The notes below the pieces were generated by a model. It was not told where the DNA came from. It saw only the letters and a list, made by a program, of their open reading frames with translations, and made no database searches. Positions 1 to 6,166 of a stretch of DNA of 6,684 bases are shown here, piece after piece (the first letter of the stretch is position 1; each line of letters starts with the position of its first letter). The translations under genes and the position numbers were made by a program. Source of the DNA: an uncultured Actinomycetes bacterium (GTDB lineage Bacteria > Actinomycetota > Actinomycetes > Nanopelagicales > Nanopelagicaceae). The stretch lies in NCBI GenBank assembly GCA_903832395.1, contig CAILBF010000206.1, positions 1 to 6,684 of the forward strand, given 5' to 3'.

Positions 1-231
1 TATACGTAAGTATCTTGTCGAAGTGTTTGCATTAGTTAGAGTGAATTTGCGAATCTTAAAGGGCAAAATTGCGGGCAAGCGGGCATGTTGGCGGACAAAT
101 TTAGATAATTTCAAACTTTAAAGGTCCCGGTGATTAAGAGTTAGCGGAAGTAAGGTCATACGCATTACTAATCACGCACACTTGTAAGGGTAGTGACTGG
201 GAGTGACATTGCGGGGTTTGTGCGGGAAAGA
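1..231. other. Intergenic region with no supported gene
   Basis: No convincing gene is visible. Forward frame 2 is open from the window edge to a TAA at 119-121 (39 codons). It could be the tail of an upstream gene, but its translation matches no family I recognise. The segment also holds a tandem GCGGGCA pair near 72-85, too short to interpret. It ends in the terminator at 232, which implies that some transcript arrives from the left. Confidence 0.5.
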
Positions 232-261
232 AAAAACCCGCAGATTACTCTGCGGGTTTTT
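232..261. terminator. Strong intrinsic terminator, bidirectional
   Basis: A perfect hairpin. The GC-rich stem CCCGCAGA (237-244) pairs with TCTGCGGG (249-256) around the 4-base loop TTAC. A run of A lies on the left (231-236) and a run of T on the right (257-261), so it can stop transcription on either strand. It isolates the tRNA-like gene downstream from whatever lies to the left of the window. Confidence 0.9.
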
Positions 262-410
262 CTCTGTAGCTTTCGCTAAAGAGCAGCATTCCGACGAAGC
301 CAGAGGAAGAGTAGCTGTTTAAACCACAGGAAATCAATCATTGATGTTACCCACACTAAATAATTTCTATCGATGTTACTAACCGTTTCGAATCTATCTT
401 CTGCCTGTGT
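262..410. other. Spacer upstream of the tRNA-like gene, presumed promoter region
   Basis: No coding potential is seen. The promoter of the tRNA-like gene must lie here. TATCTT at 395-400 is the best -10 candidate by position, but I see no convincing -35 box at a normal distance. GATGTTAC occurs twice (343-350 and 372-379), 29 bases apart. This could be a chance repeat or a small regulatory motif. Confidence 0.3.
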
Positions 411-487
411 CTCGCTGTAGCTCAGCGGATAGAGCAGCGCTTAGACGAAGCCGCAGGTCGTGGGTTCGAATCCCGCCAGTGAGACCA
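411..487 (+). tRNA. tRNA-like gene with encoded CCA and an abnormal anticodon arm; isotype not assignable
   Basis: The acceptor stem CTCGCTG (411-417) pairs with CAGTGAG (477-483) through one G-U wobble, followed by A484 and an encoded CCA (485-487). The D arm is GCTC/GAGC (420-423 and 432-435). The T arm is GTGGG/CCCGC (460-464 and 472-476) with loop TTCGAAT. The variable loop AGGTC (455-459) and the D loop AGCGGATA resemble bacterial tRNA-Arg. The anticodon arm (437-454) is 18 bases instead of 17. Pairing GCGCT with AG-CGC needs a bulged C at 451 or 452 and leaves loop TAGACGA, where position 33 would be A instead of the near-universal U. The centre of the loop reads GAC, which would be Val, but ACG (Arg) also lies in it, so I do not assign an amino acid. 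It may be a degenerate tRNA, an unusual functional one, or contain a sequencing error. Confidence 0.72.
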
Positions 488-493
488 CAACCT

Positions 494-533
494 AGAAGCC
501 CCGGAGTACGTCGCCCGGGGCTTCTTTGTTTTC
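494..533 (+). terminator. Intrinsic terminator of the tRNA-like gene
   Basis: A perfect 11-bp stem: AGAAGCCCCGG (494-504) pairs with CCGGGGCTTCT (515-525) around a 10-base loop, and a T-rich tail (526-533) follows. It begins 6 bases after the encoded CCA, a normal arrangement for a monocistronic tRNA transcript. It also separates the tRNA from the promoter of the metalloprotease gene. Confidence 0.9.
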
Positions 534-541
534 TAGGGGTG

Positions 542-576
542 GTGACATTGTCGGTCAGAGGTTCTAACCTCTAGGT
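542..576 (+). promoter_or_regulatory. Leaderless promoter of the metalloprotease gene with an overlapping palindrome
   Basis: GTGACA (542-547) is a near-consensus -35 box. A 17-base spacer leads to TAACCT (565-570), which fits the TAnnnT -10 pattern. Six bases then place +1 exactly on the A of the ATG at 577, and no Shine-Dalgarno sequence is present, so a leaderless mRNA is predicted. A perfect inverted repeat AGAGGTT-CT-AACCTCT (557-572) covers the -10 box. That is a typical position for a repressor operator, although the regulator is unknown. Confidence 0.65.
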
Positions 577-2328
577 ATGAGAAAGCACCTGCGCTTAGTC
601 GCTCTATTGATTCCTATGGTGCTTATTGCCTCGAATTCATATGCCGCAGTTAAGGCGGGCAGTACTTGTAGCAAGGCGGGATCTAAAAGTGTCAGTGGAG
701 GTAAGACATACACCTGCGTAAAGAGTGGTAAGAAGTTGGTGTGGGATAAGGGTGTTTTGCTTCCTGCGGCACAACCATCACCGAGTGCGAGTGCATCGGC
801 TGATCCTGTGATTGTGCAAGTAAGTGACGGTGATTCTTGCGAAAAAATGGGTGTGCAGGCCAAGGATTCAAAAGGATTACTCGAATGTCGCAAATTTGCG
901 GGAAATAAGCTGCAATACATCCGAATTAGTAATGATTTTTCACCAGTTGTGAATCCAACTTCACCGGATTCATTAACACTTTGTCAGCTTGCGGATAAGC
1001 GCACATTGATTCCCGAGAGCATGAAGAACTATATTCCACTTTCGATTGCCTATCCTCCAAAACCATTTTGGAATTTCGGGAAAGCTACAGGAACCTTCAA
1101 GGTCGTAGTAGCAGGGGTTGATTTCTCAGATACACCAGGAAAAGGCTCGCCGAGTGATCTCTGGAAGCAAGACTTATTAAAAGCCGGTCAATGGATGGAC
1201 TGGTATACAAACGGAAAAGTTAAACTTAATTTCGTCACTTATGATGAATGGCTACGTGCACCTAAGCCTTCATCTAGTTACGACGCGGGAAACAATGACC
1301 CCAGGGGCGCTTCAGATGTGCAGAGTGGCGGATTAACTGCCCAACAGATTTCAGATGATTACATCCATACGATTGAGAAAACTGCAGACTTAACGGATGC
1401 AACTTCAATCTGGGTATACCTACCGGAGAACATAATGACTCCTTTTGGTGCTTTTCAACCCGGAAGTGCATCAGTGCAGTCTGCTAAATACGGACTAGTT
1501 AAGTCTCAACTGGTTCTAACAAGTGCGGATATTTATCTCAGTAACCGCATCCGTTGGGCATATTTCTTACACGAGATGATTCATGGATTTGGACTGCAAG
1601 GCCACTCATCAAAATTCATTCCCACAGGCGGTTTCTTAAACAAGAATGGAATGATGAGTAACGCAGACGGCTGGACTCAAGCGCTGCTTCCTTGGGACTC
1701 AATCGTTTGGGGAGTAGCAACTCCATCAGATACTTATTGTATTGATAAGCAACACTTAGATTCCGTTGATTTGAAGCTCGTTCCATTAGAGAGAGAACAA
1801 CAGGGTTTGCGATCAGCTATCGTGCGAATTAATGATCATCAGGCATTGATTGTTGAGTCACATCGAAGCGATAAGTGGGGCGCCGGTGAAGGTACTGGTT
1901 TTGCCGGAACTATGGTCACGCTGGTTGATACAACTCAAAGTACAGATTTTGAAAATGAAAGTAGTCCAAGAAATCCTTGCTTAAGCTCTACTGGAGTTTA
2001 TCTGCGTGTGGCAGATGGTAATCACGGTGTGCATCAGCCAATTGGAACGCCCTTGATGCGCAATGGCCAAAATTACAACGGCGTCACCATGTATAACGGT
2101 CAGTCAATTGCAGGCGATCAAGATGGTTGGGACCTTAACCACATCATGTATCCGGGTGATTCCATTTCAGCAGCAGGAATCAAAGTTACTTTGGTTAAGG
2201 GTGGAGACAACGATGTGGTTCGAATCGAGGTTGTCGACAAGTCATTGAGCGAATATCAGCAACCAATTATGTCTGCTCAGTGCTTAGCGAAATTTGTTCC
2301 GATTTCCCAAAGTTCTAGCGCACATTAA
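577..2328 (+). CDS. Secreted M6-like zinc metalloprotease with duplicated N-terminal cysteine segments
   Basis: A 583-residue protein predicted to be exported and to hydrolyse proteins outside the cell. Residues 1-23 form a signal peptide (basic MRKHLR, hydrophobic core, SYA before the predicted cut). Two related cysteine segments follow, with pairs C31/C47 and C88/C104. The first ends in GKKLVW. They are separated by a Pro/Ser/Ala linker (about 66-77). The catalytic region has FKVVVAGVDFSD near 174-185 and the zinc motif HEMIHGFGLQGH at 332-343, with H332 and H336 as ligands and E333 as catalytic base. GMMSNADGW and an 'ALIVESHR' strand follow, as in M6 (immune inhibitor A-like) proteins, and the C-terminal 'YPGDSISAAGIKVTLV' also suits that family. 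The third ligand is unclear: the residue usually His or Asp in HExxHxxGxx(H/D) is Gly342, with H343 next to it. The start is fixed by the signal peptide and the leaderless promoter. The last 4 bases overlap the convergent amidotransferase remnant. Substrate unknown. Confidence 0.82.
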   Translation: MRKHLRLVALLIPMVLIASNSYAAVKAGSTCSKAGSKSVSGGKTYTCVKSGKKLVWDKGVLLPAAQPSPSASASADPVIVQVSDGDSCEKMGVQAKDSKGLLECRKFAGNKLQYIRISNDFSPVVNPTSPDSLTLCQLADKRTLIPESMKNYIPLSIAYPPKPFWNFGKATGTFKVVVAGVDFSDTPGKGSPSDLWKQDLLKAGQWMDWYTNGKVKLNFVTYDEWLRAPKPSSSYDAGNNDPRGASDVQSGGLTAQQISDDYIHTIEKTADLTDATSIWVYLPENIMTPFGAFQPGSASVQSAKYGLVKSQLVLTSADIYLSNRIRWAYFLHEMIHGFGLQGHSSKFIPTGGFLNKNGMMSNADGWTQALLPWDSIVWGVATPSDTYCIDKQHLDSVDLKLVPLEREQQGLRSAIVRINDHQALIVESHRSDKWGAGEGTGFAGTMVTLVDTTQSTDFENESSPRNPCLSSTGVYLRVADGNHGVHQPIGTPLMRNGQNYNGVTMYNGQSIAGDQDGWDLNHIMYPGDSISAAGIKVTLVKGGDNDVVRIEVVDKSLSEYQQPIMSAQCLAKFVPISQSSSAH

Positions 2329-2783
2329 ATCTCTAGCGTTGAAACTAATTGGTTACTGCGATCTACAATCAAGAGTGAATCGTTCTTGAGCATCGTCCAG
2401 CCATCTTGGTTCCAGCCGCTTGATGCGACAAGGACTGAGTCTGGGGTTTTCTTGTAACGAAGTTCGTAGTAGTCAGCATCTTTTTTGAAGAGATCGGGGA
2501 TGCGATCTTGGTTGTAGCGGCAGGCGGTGACGAAGAAATCTTTATTCATGATCATCATGTTGGCACTGCTGTGAGAGATATTGGCTTTGATAAATGAGAG
2601 CGCCGATTTAATACCGGGCAGGAAGCCGTGTTTCTTGATTTCAGTGAGTAAGTAGAAGAAGTAGAGCTCTGAGTCTGTCTCACCTTGTGCAAGTTTGAGG
2701 TATTCATCAGAGATATATGGCTTTAGTGCGTCAAACGGTGCGAAGGATCCGTTGTGAATAAAGGAGATTCCCTTTAAAGTTCC
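2325..2783 (-). pseudogene. 5'-truncated class II glutamine amidotransferase
   Basis: Translating the minus strand from 2783 to the TAA at 2325-2327 gives 152 continuous residues. They include FIHNGSF (fragment residues 8-14) and GETDSELYFFYLL (34-46), and end in 'VLVASSGWNQDGWTML..DSLLIVD'. This is the HNG...GxTDSE...(I/V)ASxP/G...W..L pattern of class II (Ntn-type, YafJ/EgtC-like) glutamine amidotransferases of roughly 250 residues. The frame is closed upstream by TAG (2784-2786), and none of the expected N-terminal half is found above it. The catalytic N-terminal Cys, which releases ammonia from glutamine, is therefore missing. The only ATG starts (from 2558) would give 77 residues or fewer, lacking the HNG and TDSE motifs, so I treat the whole stretch as a gene remnant. 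It is convergent with the metalloprotease gene, their stop codons overlapping. The sharp break at 2784 suggests an insertion or deletion junction. Confidence 0.8.
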
Positions 2784-2850
2784 CTATTTGGCATTTCTTC
2801 TAATCTACTCAGCCATAACTACTGGTATGGCAGAGTTGGGCATAAGGTTT
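2784..2850. other. Junction segment between the truncated amidotransferase and the orphan gene
   Basis: A 67-base non-coding stretch, where the amidotransferase frame ends and unrelated DNA begins. It contains an inverted repeat GCCATA / TATGGC (2812-2817 and 2826-2831) with an 8-base loop but no following T run on either strand. It could be a weak terminator for the minus-strand gene ending at 2851. No terminal inverted repeat or insertion-sequence end is recognisable. Confidence 0.4.
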
Positions 2851-3483
2851 CTAAAGAGGTATGCCTAATTCAAGATTAAGTTGGGCTTTTGCTAAAGCAA
2901 TGCCGTAACGCATAAACCAACGCCCCGTAAACATTAGGTATCCAGTTTCAGCTTTGTTCATCACGGCGTCACTGGACTCACCCAGAGGCAGAAGCATCCA
3001 TTGAAATACAGATATGCCACTTCTATTTGCATATCCGAACCACTCAACATCGGAAGGGGGATTGTTTTTAGTCATAATTTCTGCCGCTTTATCAGCAAGC
3101 GCAATACCATCGACCGCTCTTGAATTCAGTTTGGCTCCGCGAGCGATTGGCAATGCCATTCCAATTGCATACCCAGTGGCTGCAGCCCGTAACATTCCTT
3201 CCATAACTATGCTAAATCTTTCCTGGCTGCCAATGTAATCCGACAAGACAGGGAGCATTTCAGCGGCTGATTTCTCACCCTGAGTTTTCGTAATAATTAC
3301 AGGTGCTTCAACAAATAGGTTGTTGAAGTCTGCCCAACCTTCATCCGTACCCATCCAATACTTAACTTGCTTTTCCATTGAAACTACTTGAGAATCATTT
3401 TCTAACCGTGCATAGCGTTTGTTATCTGATTTCCAAAAGTGGTCATCATCTTTTGGTGCGCCTTGCTTCTTGAAAATGCCCAC
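2851..3483 (-). CDS. Hypothetical protein, 210 residues, family not recognised
   Basis: I do not recognise this protein. It starts at a GTG (3481-3483) preceded, 5 bases upstream, by AGGGGG (minus strand 3494-3489), an acceptable Shine-Dalgarno sequence, and ends with TAG at 2851-2853. The N-terminus is short, charged and probably flexible (MGIFKKQGAPKDDDHFWK). An acidic, aromatic segment follows (WMGTDEGWADFNNLF), then a small-residue-rich stretch (about 96-118: MLRAAATGYAIGMALPIARG), which may be a buried helix but is not a clear membrane span. The C-terminal half contains several aromatic residues (YLMFTGRWFMRYG). There is no signal peptide and no obvious catalytic motif. It lies just beyond the truncated amidotransferase and is transcribed divergently from the zinc-ribbon/GIY-YIG gene across a 143-base gap. 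A functional link to that gene is possible but is only inferred from position. Confidence 0.65.
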   Translation of the reverse strand: MGIFKKQGAPKDDDHFWKSDNKRYARLENDSQVVSMEKQVKYWMGTDEGWADFNNLFVEAPVIITKTQGEKSAAEMLPVLSDYIGSQERFSIVMEGMLRAAATGYAIGMALPIARGAKLNSRAVDGIALADKAAEIMTKNNPPSDVEWFGYANRSGISVFQWMLLPLGESSDAVMNKAETGYLMFTGRWFMRYGIALAKAQLNLELGIPL

Positions 3484-3612
3484 TTCTACCCCCTGTTTGG
3501 CTACTGCCTAGTCTTGAGCATGGCGGGTAGGACTGACAACTGGCTGGCCACTTAATTTAAAAGCAAGTTAACCCTGGGGGGTCTATTTGTCTTCTAAATG
3601 TCAGCCCAGCGT

Positions 3613-3618
3613 AGGAGG
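3613..3618 (+). promoter_or_regulatory. Strong Shine-Dalgarno sequence
   Basis: AGGAGG lies 8 bases before the ATG at 3627 and fixes that start. It stands out because the four genes to its right and the metalloprotease show no ribosome binding site and look leaderless. This gene thus follows a different translation-start style, consistent with a separate origin. Confidence 0.85.
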
Positions 3619-3626
3619 ATTGCACT

Positions 3627-5093
3627 ATGCCCAGCCGGATACCAGAAGCGATTGCTTTTGAGGTCATGATTAAGGCAAAACTACGTCCTGTTGGAACATA
3701 TAGGAATGCATCCAGCCCTTGGGAATGTATTTGCGAAACATGCGGAGAGTTAGTTACCCCTTCCCTACTTTCAATAAAGAGTGGACAGGGTGGCTGTGCT
3801 TATTGCGCCGGGAAAAAAGTAAATCCCGATTCAGCTAAAGCGTTGATGATTAGAAATGGATACGAACCGCTTGTTGACTACCCAGGAAGTAAAGTGCCTT
3901 GGAAGTCCTTACACAAGAAGTGCGGAGAGATTGTCTATCCAAAATACAACAAAATACAGCAGTCAGGTTTTAGTGCATGTAACAAATGCTCTAAACGTCA
4001 TGTAAATCCCCTTGAAGCGGAACAGCTGATGATTGCAGCTGGCGTTATTCCTCAAGAACCGTATCCAGGAAAAGATAAGAAATGGAATTGCTTGTGCTTG
4101 AAGTGCGGCCAGATTGTTCAATCACATTATTCAAATGTTCGCGATGGTGGAGGTGGATGTCGTTCGTGCGCGCTTCGTGCAACATCAAGCAAGCGAAGAT
4201 ATTCTCAAGATTTCGTTATTGCTGAATTCTGGAAAGTAAATCTCATACCCCTTGAACCATACGTAAACACCGATGCTCCCTTACCGAGCAAATGCCAGGT
4301 TTGTGGAAACATTCCGTCTCCTACATTTACAGCAATTCGTGCAGGAGTAGGTTGCCGCTATTGCTCTGAGAAACTCACCTCGCCAGAAAAAGCAATTAAG
4401 CTCGCTCGCAAAGCAGGATTAGAACCACTTGAACCTTTTGTAAGTGGACAAGTACCTTGGAAATGCCGCCATATTGAATGTGGCTCCGAGATTACGCCGC
4501 TGTTTGGAACCATCCTGAAGGGCAATTCAGGATGTGTGAAATGTAATTCTAGAAATGCTGCTGATAAATATCGGTTCTCTGAAGTCATGGCAGCAGAAAT
4601 AATGTTGGCCGCACAAATGCAGCCTCTTGAGCCATACAAGAATGCTTTAGCTAAATGGAAGTGCAAATGTCTGAAGTGTGGCAGCACCATCACTCCAAAA
4701 CTCAACAACGTGAGGAGCGGCTCAGGCTGTATCAATTGTGCTGAAGTTGGCTTCCAACCAAACAAAGAAGCTTACCTGTACCTGTTATTCCACCCAGAAC
4801 TGAGTGCATACAAGATTGGTATTGGTGGAAGTACAAATAAAAATGACAGAATTAAAGACCATCAAAAGTATGGCTGGTTAGTGTTCAAAAGAAAGGATTT
4901 TAAGATTGGATTACGAGCCTATGAGGTTGAGCAAGATGTACTTTCATGGCTGAGAGGGGACTTGGGTTTAACTCCTTATTTATCTATTGACCAGATGCCA
5001 CAAGGTGGCCACACTGAAACGGTTGATGCTTCGGAGATTGACCTGTCAACGATATGGGCAAAGGTTGAAGAATTGAGTAAGGTGAAGAAATGA
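3627..5093 (+). CDS. Six zinc-ribbon-like repeats fused to a C-terminal GIY-YIG-like nuclease domain
   Basis: A 488-residue protein, probably a cytoplasmic DNA-binding nuclease. Six repeats of about 60-65 residues follow the pattern W.C.C..CG...(T)P....I..G.GGC..C. Cysteines are C34/36/39 with C57/60; C99 with C118/121 (repeat 2 has S94 where the first Cys would be); C155/157/160 with C178/181; C223/226 with C243/246; C280/285 with C303/306; and C346/348/351 with C368/371. Each is preceded by a helix-like segment ending in 'PLEPY' or similar. Residues 383-470 resemble a GIY-YIG domain: YLYLL (383-387), YKIGIG (395-400), R408 and H412 in DRIKDHQ, E433 or E435 as the metal-binding Glu, and a conserved-looking tail MPQGGHTETV (457-466). 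The repeats probably bind zinc and contact DNA, placing the nuclease; this is inferred from the fold classes. The 30-bp repeat begins 3 bases after the stop codon. A role in defence, mobility or repair is possible but unproven. Confidence 0.75.
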   Translation: MPSRIPEAIAFEVMIKAKLRPVGTYRNASSPWECICETCGELVTPSLLSIKSGQGGCAYCAGKKVNPDSAKALMIRNGYEPLVDYPGSKVPWKSLHKKCGEIVYPKYNKIQQSGFSACNKCSKRHVNPLEAEQLMIAAGVIPQEPYPGKDKKWNCLCLKCGQIVQSHYSNVRDGGGGCRSCALRATSSKRRYSQDFVIAEFWKVNLIPLEPYVNTDAPLPSKCQVCGNIPSPTFTAIRAGVGCRYCSEKLTSPEKAIKLARKAGLEPLEPFVSGQVPWKCRHIECGSEITPLFGTILKGNSGCVKCNSRNAADKYRFSEVMAAEIMLAAQMQPLEPYKNALAKWKCKCLKCGSTITPKLNNVRSGSGCINCAEVGFQPNKEAYLYLLFHPELSAYKIGIGGSTNKNDRIKDHQKYGWLVFKRKDFKIGLRAYEVEQDVLSWLRGDLGLTPYLSIDQMPQGGHTETVDASEIDLSTIWAKVEELSKVKK

Positions 5094-5095
5094 AG

Positions 5096-5125
5096 CGGCT
5101 TATAGGGCGACTCTTCTTTATTTTT
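5096..5125 (+). repeat. 30-bp promoter-like direct repeat, copy 1
   Basis: It begins 3 bases after the TGA of the zinc-ribbon/GIY-YIG gene and is identical over 30 bases to copy 2. It carries the core GCTTnTAGGGnGACTCTTC shared by all four copies, followed by a T-rich end with TATTTT (5119-5124) as a possible -10 box. A start at about 5131 would give a leader with a minimal AUG-UAA start-stop at 5133-5138 before paiB. A second -10-like sequence, TTAAAT (5151-5156), is placed for leaderless transcription from 5163. Confidence 0.85.
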
Positions 5126-5162
5126 AATAGACATGTAAGTGGTAATAAGATTAAATCAGCAC

Positions 5163-5786
5163 ATGTATATCCCTAGACATTTTCAGCCGAGCGATAAAGC
5201 GGCTCAAGAATTCTTGTCACAAATTGAATCGGGACACTTAGTAAGCAATACCGAGAAAGGTCTTATATCGACCCTACTGCCTTTAATTTATGACAAAGAA
5301 ACTAATTCTCTTTTGGGGCATGCAGCAAAACTCAATGATCAAGTTTCTTTACCAACTAATCAAGAGGCACTTGTTATCTCAATGCTTAATGAAACCTATA
5401 TTTCTCCAAATTGGTATGCATCTAAAGAGGAACATCACAAAGTTGTGCCTACTTGGGATTACATGTTGGTTCATGCATATGGTCAGTTGGTAATACACAA
5501 CGATCCAGATTGGATTTTGAATCAAGTAACCCGTCTTACTAATCACTTTGAAGCAAGCCAATCTAAACCTTGGAACGTTGATCAGGCTCCGACAGATTAT
5601 GTTGATGGGCAGATTAGAGCCATTGTTGGAATTGAACTTAAAATCAACCGCATTGAGGCTTCATTCAAGATGAGTCAAAACAAATCTAAGGCGGATTTGG
5701 ACGGGGTAATTGCTGGGTTGCAAAAAGCTGACAAAGTATCTATCTCAGAAGCGATTGATGCTTTAAGGCAAGAGGAAAGGAAGTAA
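5163..5786 (+). CDS. paiB: PaiB-type FMN-binding protein
   Basis: A 207-residue protein of the PaiB family (putative FMN-binding split-barrel domain), described as FMN-binding negative transcriptional regulators after Bacillus subtilis PaiB; the molecular activity is poorly defined. Family signatures run the full length: MYIPRHF at the N-terminus, YISPNWYASK (79-88), VVPTWDY (94-100), VHAYG (103-107), RAIVGIE (152-158) and KMSQN (169-173). A GTG at 5139 would add 8 residues, but MYIPRHF is the usual beginning of the family, nothing resembling a ribosome site precedes the GTG, and TTAAAT (5151-5156) puts +1 on the ATG at 5163, so I choose that. Length is normal and the gene looks intact. It sits between repeat copies 1 and 2 as a single-gene unit; the neighbouring units give no clear pathway. 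Confidence 0.9.
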   Translation: MYIPRHFQPSDKAAQEFLSQIESGHLVSNTEKGLISTLLPLIYDKETNSLLGHAAKLNDQVSLPTNQEALVISMLNETYISPNWYASKEEHHKVVPTWDYMLVHAYGQLVIHNDPDWILNQVTRLTNHFEASQSKPWNVDQAPTDYVDGQIRAIVGIELKINRIEASFKMSQNKSKADLDGVIAGLQKADKVSISEAIDALRQEERK

Positions 5787-5804
5787 ACTTTCTAGTTTTC
5801 TTTC

Positions 5805-5834
5805 CGGCTTATAGGGCGACTCTTCTTTATTTTT
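5805..5834 (+). repeat. 30-bp promoter-like direct repeat, copy 2
   Basis: Identical to copy 1 at all 30 positions although 709 bases away, and it begins 18 bases after the paiB stop, the only copy not at the 3-base distance. Identity stops at both ends. TATTTT (5828-5833) could serve as a -10 box giving a start near 5840. A better leaderless arrangement uses TAAAAT (5846-5851), six bases before the ATG at 5858. Confidence 0.85.
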
Positions 5835-5857
5835 GATACAAGTTCTAAAATACGTCC

Positions 5858-6127
5858 ATGGACCAAGATTTAGACAACTTAACTCGTGAAGAACTCATGG
5901 CAAATGTGAAGGAACTTAGAGCCGCAATTCGAGAGCATCGTGATGCTTCCCTTCATGATCTCTGTTGGTATCACCCAAAATTATGGGGATTGCTACCTGA
6001 AAAAGCTTCCGTTGAGGTACAAGTGCCTACACGTGAAAAGTTTATTAAAGGCTGCGAAATCTACCGAAACTCACTTGATGCGCAATTACCAAATGCTCAG
6101 AGGGTGTATATTGACTTTAAAGGTTAA
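5858..6127 (+). CDS. Small conserved-looking protein of unknown function, 89 residues
   Basis: I know no function for this protein. The N-terminal third (MDQDLDNLTREELMANVKELRAAIREH..., residues 1-27) is a charged helix, possibly a short coiled coil. It leads into an unusual segment HDLCWYHPKLWGLLPEK (33-49), rich in His, Cys and Trp. A second block, FIKGCEIYRNSLDAQ (62-76), looks like a helix. H33, C36, H39 and C66 could bind a metal, but this is speculative. The composition does not look like random translation, and the start is supported by TAAAAT (5846-5851) six bases upstream, placing +1 on the A of the ATG. It forms a complete unit between repeat copies 2 and 3. It may be soluble and act with a partner encoded elsewhere. 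Confidence 0.75.
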   Translation: MDQDLDNLTREELMANVKELRAAIREHRDASLHDLCWYHPKLWGLLPEKASVEVQVPTREKFIKGCEIYRNSLDAQLPNAQRVYIDFKG

Positions 6128-6130
6128 TTC

Positions 6131-6160
6131 CGGCTTATAGGGTGACTCTTCTATTATTCT
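6131..6160 (+). repeat. 30-bp promoter-like direct repeat, copy 3
   Basis: It begins 3 bases after the TAA of the 89-residue gene and matches copy 1 at 25 of 30 positions, with the core intact. Its last six bases are TATTCT (6155-6160), a good -10 box, and six further bases bring +1 to the A of the ATG at 6167. The repeat therefore works as a leaderless promoter, although the bases at the -35 position (GGCTTA) do not resemble TTGACA. Confidence 0.85.
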
Positions 6161-6166
6161 TGTGCC

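Noticed and set aside
114..124. AACTTTAAAGG shared with the minus strand near 2771-2781 and, in part, with 6114-6123, as an attachment repeat
   Set aside because: The core CTTTAAAG is a short AT-rich palindrome likely to recur by chance, and two of the copies lie inside coding sequence.
444..446. Calling the tRNA as Val(GAC) or Arg(ACG)
   Set aside because: The arm does not give a regular 7-base loop with U33, so no triplet can be fixed as the anticodon; Arg-like features are limited to the D and variable loops.
2325..2558. An independent 77-residue gene on the minus strand
   Set aside because: Its frame continues upstream to 2783 with clear amidotransferase motifs, so it is only the tail of a truncated gene.
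3574..3602. A degenerate fifth copy of the repeat before the GIY-YIG gene
   Set aside because: Only short pieces such as CTTCTAAAT resemble it; the TAGGGnGACTCTTC core is absent and the gene uses a Shine-Dalgarno start.
5139..5162. GTG at 5139 as the start of paiB
   Set aside because: The added residues MVIRLNQH are not part of the family, no ribosome site precedes the GTG, and MYIPRHF at 5163 is the usual N-terminus.
5785..5834. Integron attC site around repeat copy 2
   Set aside because: A weak AAACT/AGTTT hairpin (5785-5798) precedes copy 2 only; no paired GTTRRRY/RYYYAAC cores exist at any copy and no integrase is in the window.
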